In this document: positions 60,293 to 64,000 of the stretch, one piece after another | How positions within the stretch are numbered: position 1 is the first letter of the stretch | Layout of the letters: every line of letters starts with the position of its first letter | Assembly (NCBI GenBank): GCA_016748015.1 | Contig: JAAOMT010000076.1 | Coordinates: forward strand, 326,485 to 390,484 | DNA from: Geosiphon pyriformis | Taxonomy: Eukaryota; Glomeromycota; Glomeromycetes; Archaeosporales; Geosiphonaceae | Direction of reading: 5' to 3' | DNA length: 64,000 nt | The notes under the pieces: model-generated | The model's database searches: none | Told to the model about the DNA's origin: nothing | The model's input: the letters and a program-made list of their open reading frames with translations, nothing else | Program-made: the position numbers and the translations under genes

Positions 60293-61939
60293 CTATACAA
60301 TTTGTAACTGCAAACCATCCCATTTCTTTGGATTGTTTGATCGGTTTTGTAATTCTTCCATACTCTTCGATCCAGTTTCACTTGGCTGTATGTCTTGATT
60401 TGCAAGAGGGTTTTTATCACTACTGAGCAAATTAATCATTTTTTTGGTTTGAAATTTCATTTGAGAGCCCTCGTTTACATAAAATTGTATTGCGTTTCCG
60501 ACGCTATTATTAAATGATATTAATATAGAAATTAATTATATACACACTAGTGATTTCTAATTATTACTTTATACATACCTCCCTAAGCTTGTCCCTAGAC
60601 CTGTTACAATATAAACCCAGGCTGCATCTCCCTAGAAAAATTGTCAAGTTTTCAATTTTATTAAATACAATGACCTATCCAACAATGCAAAGACGAATAC
60701 AGAATTTAGCAGTTCAACTTACATCAAGAGTTTTTCCAGCAAGATGAACTATTGTTGATATCTAGTCAAGCAAGCCATTTATTATAATTTTTAGCAATTT
60801 TGAGCAGACATTATTCCAAATATTAAAAAATTTCTCACCCATTTTATCGAAAAAATCAAAATATAACTTGCAATTTTTTTGGCAATCACTCTTTCGGTTA
60901 GGTTATCCAGTTCGATTTGAGTCGATTGCTCCGATTGAAGTTTTCCCACTTTTTGTATAGTTTTAACAGAGCAGAAGATGGCAAATATCCACGATAACAG
61001 ATTAAAAATTAAGCCAACCAGTAGCAATTGTGAACTTTGTCGGGTGGTAGAACATCTAGAAAGGATGGAACATTAAACTGTAAAAAAATCTCATTTGTAT
61101 GGCGTTAGAGCGAATAATATACCCACCGATAAGTGTCCGCGCCGTAACTAGGTATTGAAATCAGAGCTATAATTAGAGTAGTTCCAATATCGAGCGCAAC
61201 TAGCTTGTAGTCAAATTTTCCTAAATTTATATTTTTATTTTTGCAAACTGTTTTGAGAGAAAATTTTGAGATTCTAAGCATTAAGACGAAATTCAAATTT
61301 AACCTTTTTTGCTTATATGATTTAATTTAACCAACCTCTTAAATATGTGATAGTTGCAATATTGCCTACCAAACATGTGCTGAAGGAATTTCCTATTACA
61401 TTCAAAGAACCAATCACACTACAACCCGATTCTGGCATTGGGTGAAAATTTATTAAGACGTATCCCTATTTCAAATAAAAAAAAGTTCATTAAATTTGAA
61501 AATTCACATGATTAATGTTATTTTTTTTCAATTTAGAGTATCATTTTAAAATTGAGATTTATCTACCCAGTTTATCATTCCTTCCAAGTAGATGAAAAAA
61601 TCTTTTGTGTTTTGAGGTGAAAAGTTTTAATATCAAATCCAATTTTTGTAAGCTTTGGAAAATTTTCAAGGATGATAAACATAGATTACCTGTAAATGCG
61701 ATATATAGTGGGAATCTAATAGCCATACTTGGAGACTGTTTTCCGGTACGAATCCATATACGCCAAATCGAAAATAGTACGAGAAAAGTGACAAATAATT
61801 GAACTTGACCCATTGCAACCTGAAAAGCAGCAATCAATTTCCGGCTTTCAATTTTGAAACCAGGCGAATTAGAATAACTATCTTCAAACTTTGGGTCATT
61901 TGTACTTGCACTGTCCCATTTGAAGTTTTGATGACTCAT
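60293..61939 (-). CDS. Seven-helix GPCR-like membrane protein, eight exons (351 aa)
   Basis: Exons on the minus strand: 61939-61690, 61601-61567 (35 nt), 61465-61336, 61247-61127, 61055-60839, 60761-60723, 60631-60579 and 60503-60293. All introns are GT-AG, 71-101 nt, and the joined frame is 351 residues with a TAG stop. Seven hydrophobic helices can be placed: FVTFLVLFSIW; RFPLYIAFTDF; SVIGSLNVIGNSF to TYLR; DYKLVALDIGTTLIIALISI; LLLVGLIFNLLSWIFAIF; KIASYILIFSIKW; WVYIVTGLGTSLGSVGNAIQF. C110 before helix 3 and C180 in the loop before helix 5 could form the usual receptor disulphide. The KFDYKL and GNAIQ...NEG motifs recur in fungal GPCR-like proteins related to Git3/cAMP-receptor-like families. 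A polar C-tail of about 55 residues follows. The ligand is unknown. C180 appears only if the donor at 61126 is used. Confidence 0.85.
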
Positions 61940-63121
61940 GATTTGCGAATTTCTTTCTAGGTATTCTACCAGAGCAAATCACAAAAAATAAGGAAATAAA
62001 ACGTATGGTAAAGAAATTTAGCTAGAAGTGAATCATTTATTCTTACATTTTATCACGGAGAAACCCTTTTTTTTATTTCTTTTCACTGTCATGATTTTGT
62101 GTATCGTTTATCGTATTGTAAGAATTGAGATGATTAAGAATCTTTTGAAGTTATTATTTATAAAATTATGAGGAAATCAAAAACCAAAAATTTACACGGC
62201 GTTATCTAATCTTTGTACTAACTGCATTTGTAAAGTTAATTAATTTGCTACTACTCATCAGATTTTCAATTTCGACTCAATTAGAAATTTTAAAGGTCAA
62301 GATTAACATGTTATCTGTTGGTTAAAGTTAGCTTTGGATAATCAAGCAATCTAATAAACATAGATACATTACAATTACAATTACAAGGAAAAGTTTTGGC
62401 TATATCTAATAAATTAAAGTACTTTTTGAAAGAGAGAAAATCTGGTTTTAAAAAATAAGCGCATTCGAATAGTTTCACATTTAGATTTACGCTTAAAAGA
62501 GCATAAATTATTCAAAATAAATTTGAAGCTCTTTTTAATGCTTTTGCACGAAATTTTTAAATTGATTAAAATGCCTCATTAGAGGTTGAAGAATTATTTA
62601 CTGTTTATGCGAAATTCGTGGCTTAAATAAAGTCTAGCCTTCCAAAATGTGTGGGTCGTAAACTTGTTTTTGCATTTCCAATGAAATTAAAAAATCTCTC
62701 ACCAAAATTCATAAATTTTTAAGATTAATTAATCAAAAAATTGAAAACGAAGATGTAAGGTTGTCTGACATTTTTAAAAAAACTCGATGATACCATATAA
62801 GTAAAACGGGATATCAAGGCTTCCCATGCTTTCGATGATCTTTATTGCATGATTCCACTAATGTAGTGCAATCAAGAAACAAAGAGTTATCCTAAAATAA
62901 AAAATTTATTTTTATTAGCGTAATGTTTCACAACTTGTGATTATTTTTAATTATTTTAAAGTATTTGAAGAAACTTATTTTTTAAAAAGCATTCATAATA
63001 TCTCGGCTAAAAGCTCAAGCAACAACAACATATTTTATATCCAACCAGTCACTAGAACTTTGTGTTTTTTTGGCTTTTTTACAAATCTTTTCTTCCCTTT
63101 GATTCAAAACTTTAGGCTATT
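61940..63121. promoter_or_regulatory. Divergent intergenic region of two membrane-protein genes
   Basis: About 1.2 kb lies between the start codons of the receptor-like gene (-) and the four-helix gene (+), so both promoters are here. Middle parts near 62560-62880 have gene-like composition but broken frames and no known domain. Confidence 0.45.
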
Positions 63122-64000
63122 ATGACGAGTAGTGATAATGTTAAAGATTCTAAACTTGAGGATATTATAAAGGAAAAAGATCGAAATTTGATGTCGCTAT
63201 TAGCAGAGAAAAAAGAGGATGAATCACCAATGATCAACACACCAGTTTGGAAGCAAATATACTGGACCCTATTTGGAATCATAAATCTCGGTCTTTTAGT
63301 TTTAAGTTTTGCTTTAATACGTGCCTTTTCTTCGGCTGTAAGTAGAATTCTTTGCAAGCTGGATTTCTTGTTTCATTTTCAAAATATTCTTTGGATAAAA
63401 ATTTTCAAAAATTCAGAAACGAAGGGGTAATATCTCAGTTGTCGCTTTTTATATTATTGTATTTTTTGAAAGCTTTCCACGAGCTATGAATGTTTATCAA
63501 CTTTACCAATATACAAAAAAAGAGCTTTCAAATGGTGAAGTAATGGCAGTCATTCTATGTATGTCATAAATTCTTAATTTGGTATTCAACCTTTCAAAAT
63601 TCATTTATATTAAAAAAGACTTTTTTTTATTCATGATTTAATTAGTTAAAAAGGAAGGCTATCTTCTTTTTGGCAAAAAACCAATTACAGAAAGACAGAT
63701 AGATGTACTTTCTTACACTTCTGACCTAATATGCGTGACATATTTTGTATTCATGGTATGGGCTGTACATGAAAATTATGAAGGTCTGGGAAATACAGGT
63801 CAATCAGCCAAAAAGATCAAATCTTTGACTGATGCATTATTGGTGACTGCAGCAGTCATGATGTTCAGACTGTTTGTAGACTTTTTGAGAAAAAATTTTG
63901 GCAAGAAAAATATTGTTGACAATCAACAAGTTGATAACAGTATAATTGTTCAGGTACCAATACCATTGGAAGGATCTGAGCCAAATCCAATGGTTCAATT
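63122..64000 (+). CDS. Multi-pass membrane protein of unknown function, 3' end outside the window
   Basis: Exons are 63122-63337, 63417-63558 and 63646 to beyond 64000. Introns are 79 and 87 nt with GT-AG borders, and at least 237 codons are present. A charged N-terminus of about 45 residues (rich in D, E, K) precedes helix 1 (YWTLFGIINLGLLVLSFALI). Helix 2 is ISVVAFYIIVFFESF, helix 3 about SDLICVTYFVFMVWAV and helix 4 LTDALLVTAAVMMFRLFV. A loop with ITERQIDVLSY links 2 and 3. After helix 4 comes a polar stretch still open at the window end. I do not recognise the family. It is divergent from the receptor-like gene, which could mean shared regulation. Confidence 0.75.

Noticed and set aside
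62937-63125. 62-codon open frame just before the four-helix membrane gene
   Set aside because: It overlaps the start codon of the clear gene in another frame and has no domain; probably 5' UTR.

Overview
The window looks like a scaffold from a very AT-rich fungal genome. Genes carry short (about 70-100 nt) GT-AG introns. There are two binuclear zinc-cluster regulators, a 14-helix drug:H+ antiporter, an auxin-efflux-carrier-type transporter and a fungal seven-helix receptor-like protein. Decayed fragments of a serine/threonine kinase, an ankyrin repeat and many Ty3/gypsy retrotransposons are also present. This mix, and especially the multicopy DUF4419 genes and the kinase relic, is most like arbuscular mycorrhizal fungi (Glomeromycotina). 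That assignment is inference.

Layout. (1) 1-18.5 kb is a DUF4419 duplication zone. It holds a 5'-deleted copy at 304-1168, an intact copy at 5340-6398, a copy broken by an assembly gap at 13070-14160, an inverted nonsense-mutated fragment near 18 kb, and a 99-bp C-terminal relic near 10.6 kb. Two sets of duplicated upstream flanks show that promoter and gene moved together. (2) 19-38 kb is a small gene island: zinc-cluster factor 1 (+), DHA2-type MFS antiporter (-), a secreted cysteine-rich protein (-) and zinc-cluster factor 2 (+). The two factors are paralogues with identical cysteine spacing and an intron of the same phase splitting a glycine codon. (3) 39-46 kb has period-12 repeat arrays, a gypsy RT/RNase H relic, the four-exon auxin-efflux-carrier-like gene and a kinase relic. 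(4) 46-60 kb is a graveyard of extremely AT-rich repeats. Reading through stops and frameshifts shows two convergent chromodomain-type Ty3/gypsy pol regions plus a third chromodomain. The decay looks like C-to-T (RIP-like or methylation-deamination) mutation. (5) 60.3-64 kb carries two divergently transcribed multi-pass membrane protein genes: an eight-exon GPCR-like gene with a 35-nt microexon, and a four-helix protein that runs off the end.

How the parts may work together: the two regulators, the efflux pump and the secreted protein form the only dense gene neighbourhood and could be a sensing/export module, but no shared regulation is proven from sequence. The most striking signals are the recent DUF4419 duplications, the convergent decayed retroelements and the spliced receptor gene. 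I found no tRNA, rRNA or CRISPR feature.
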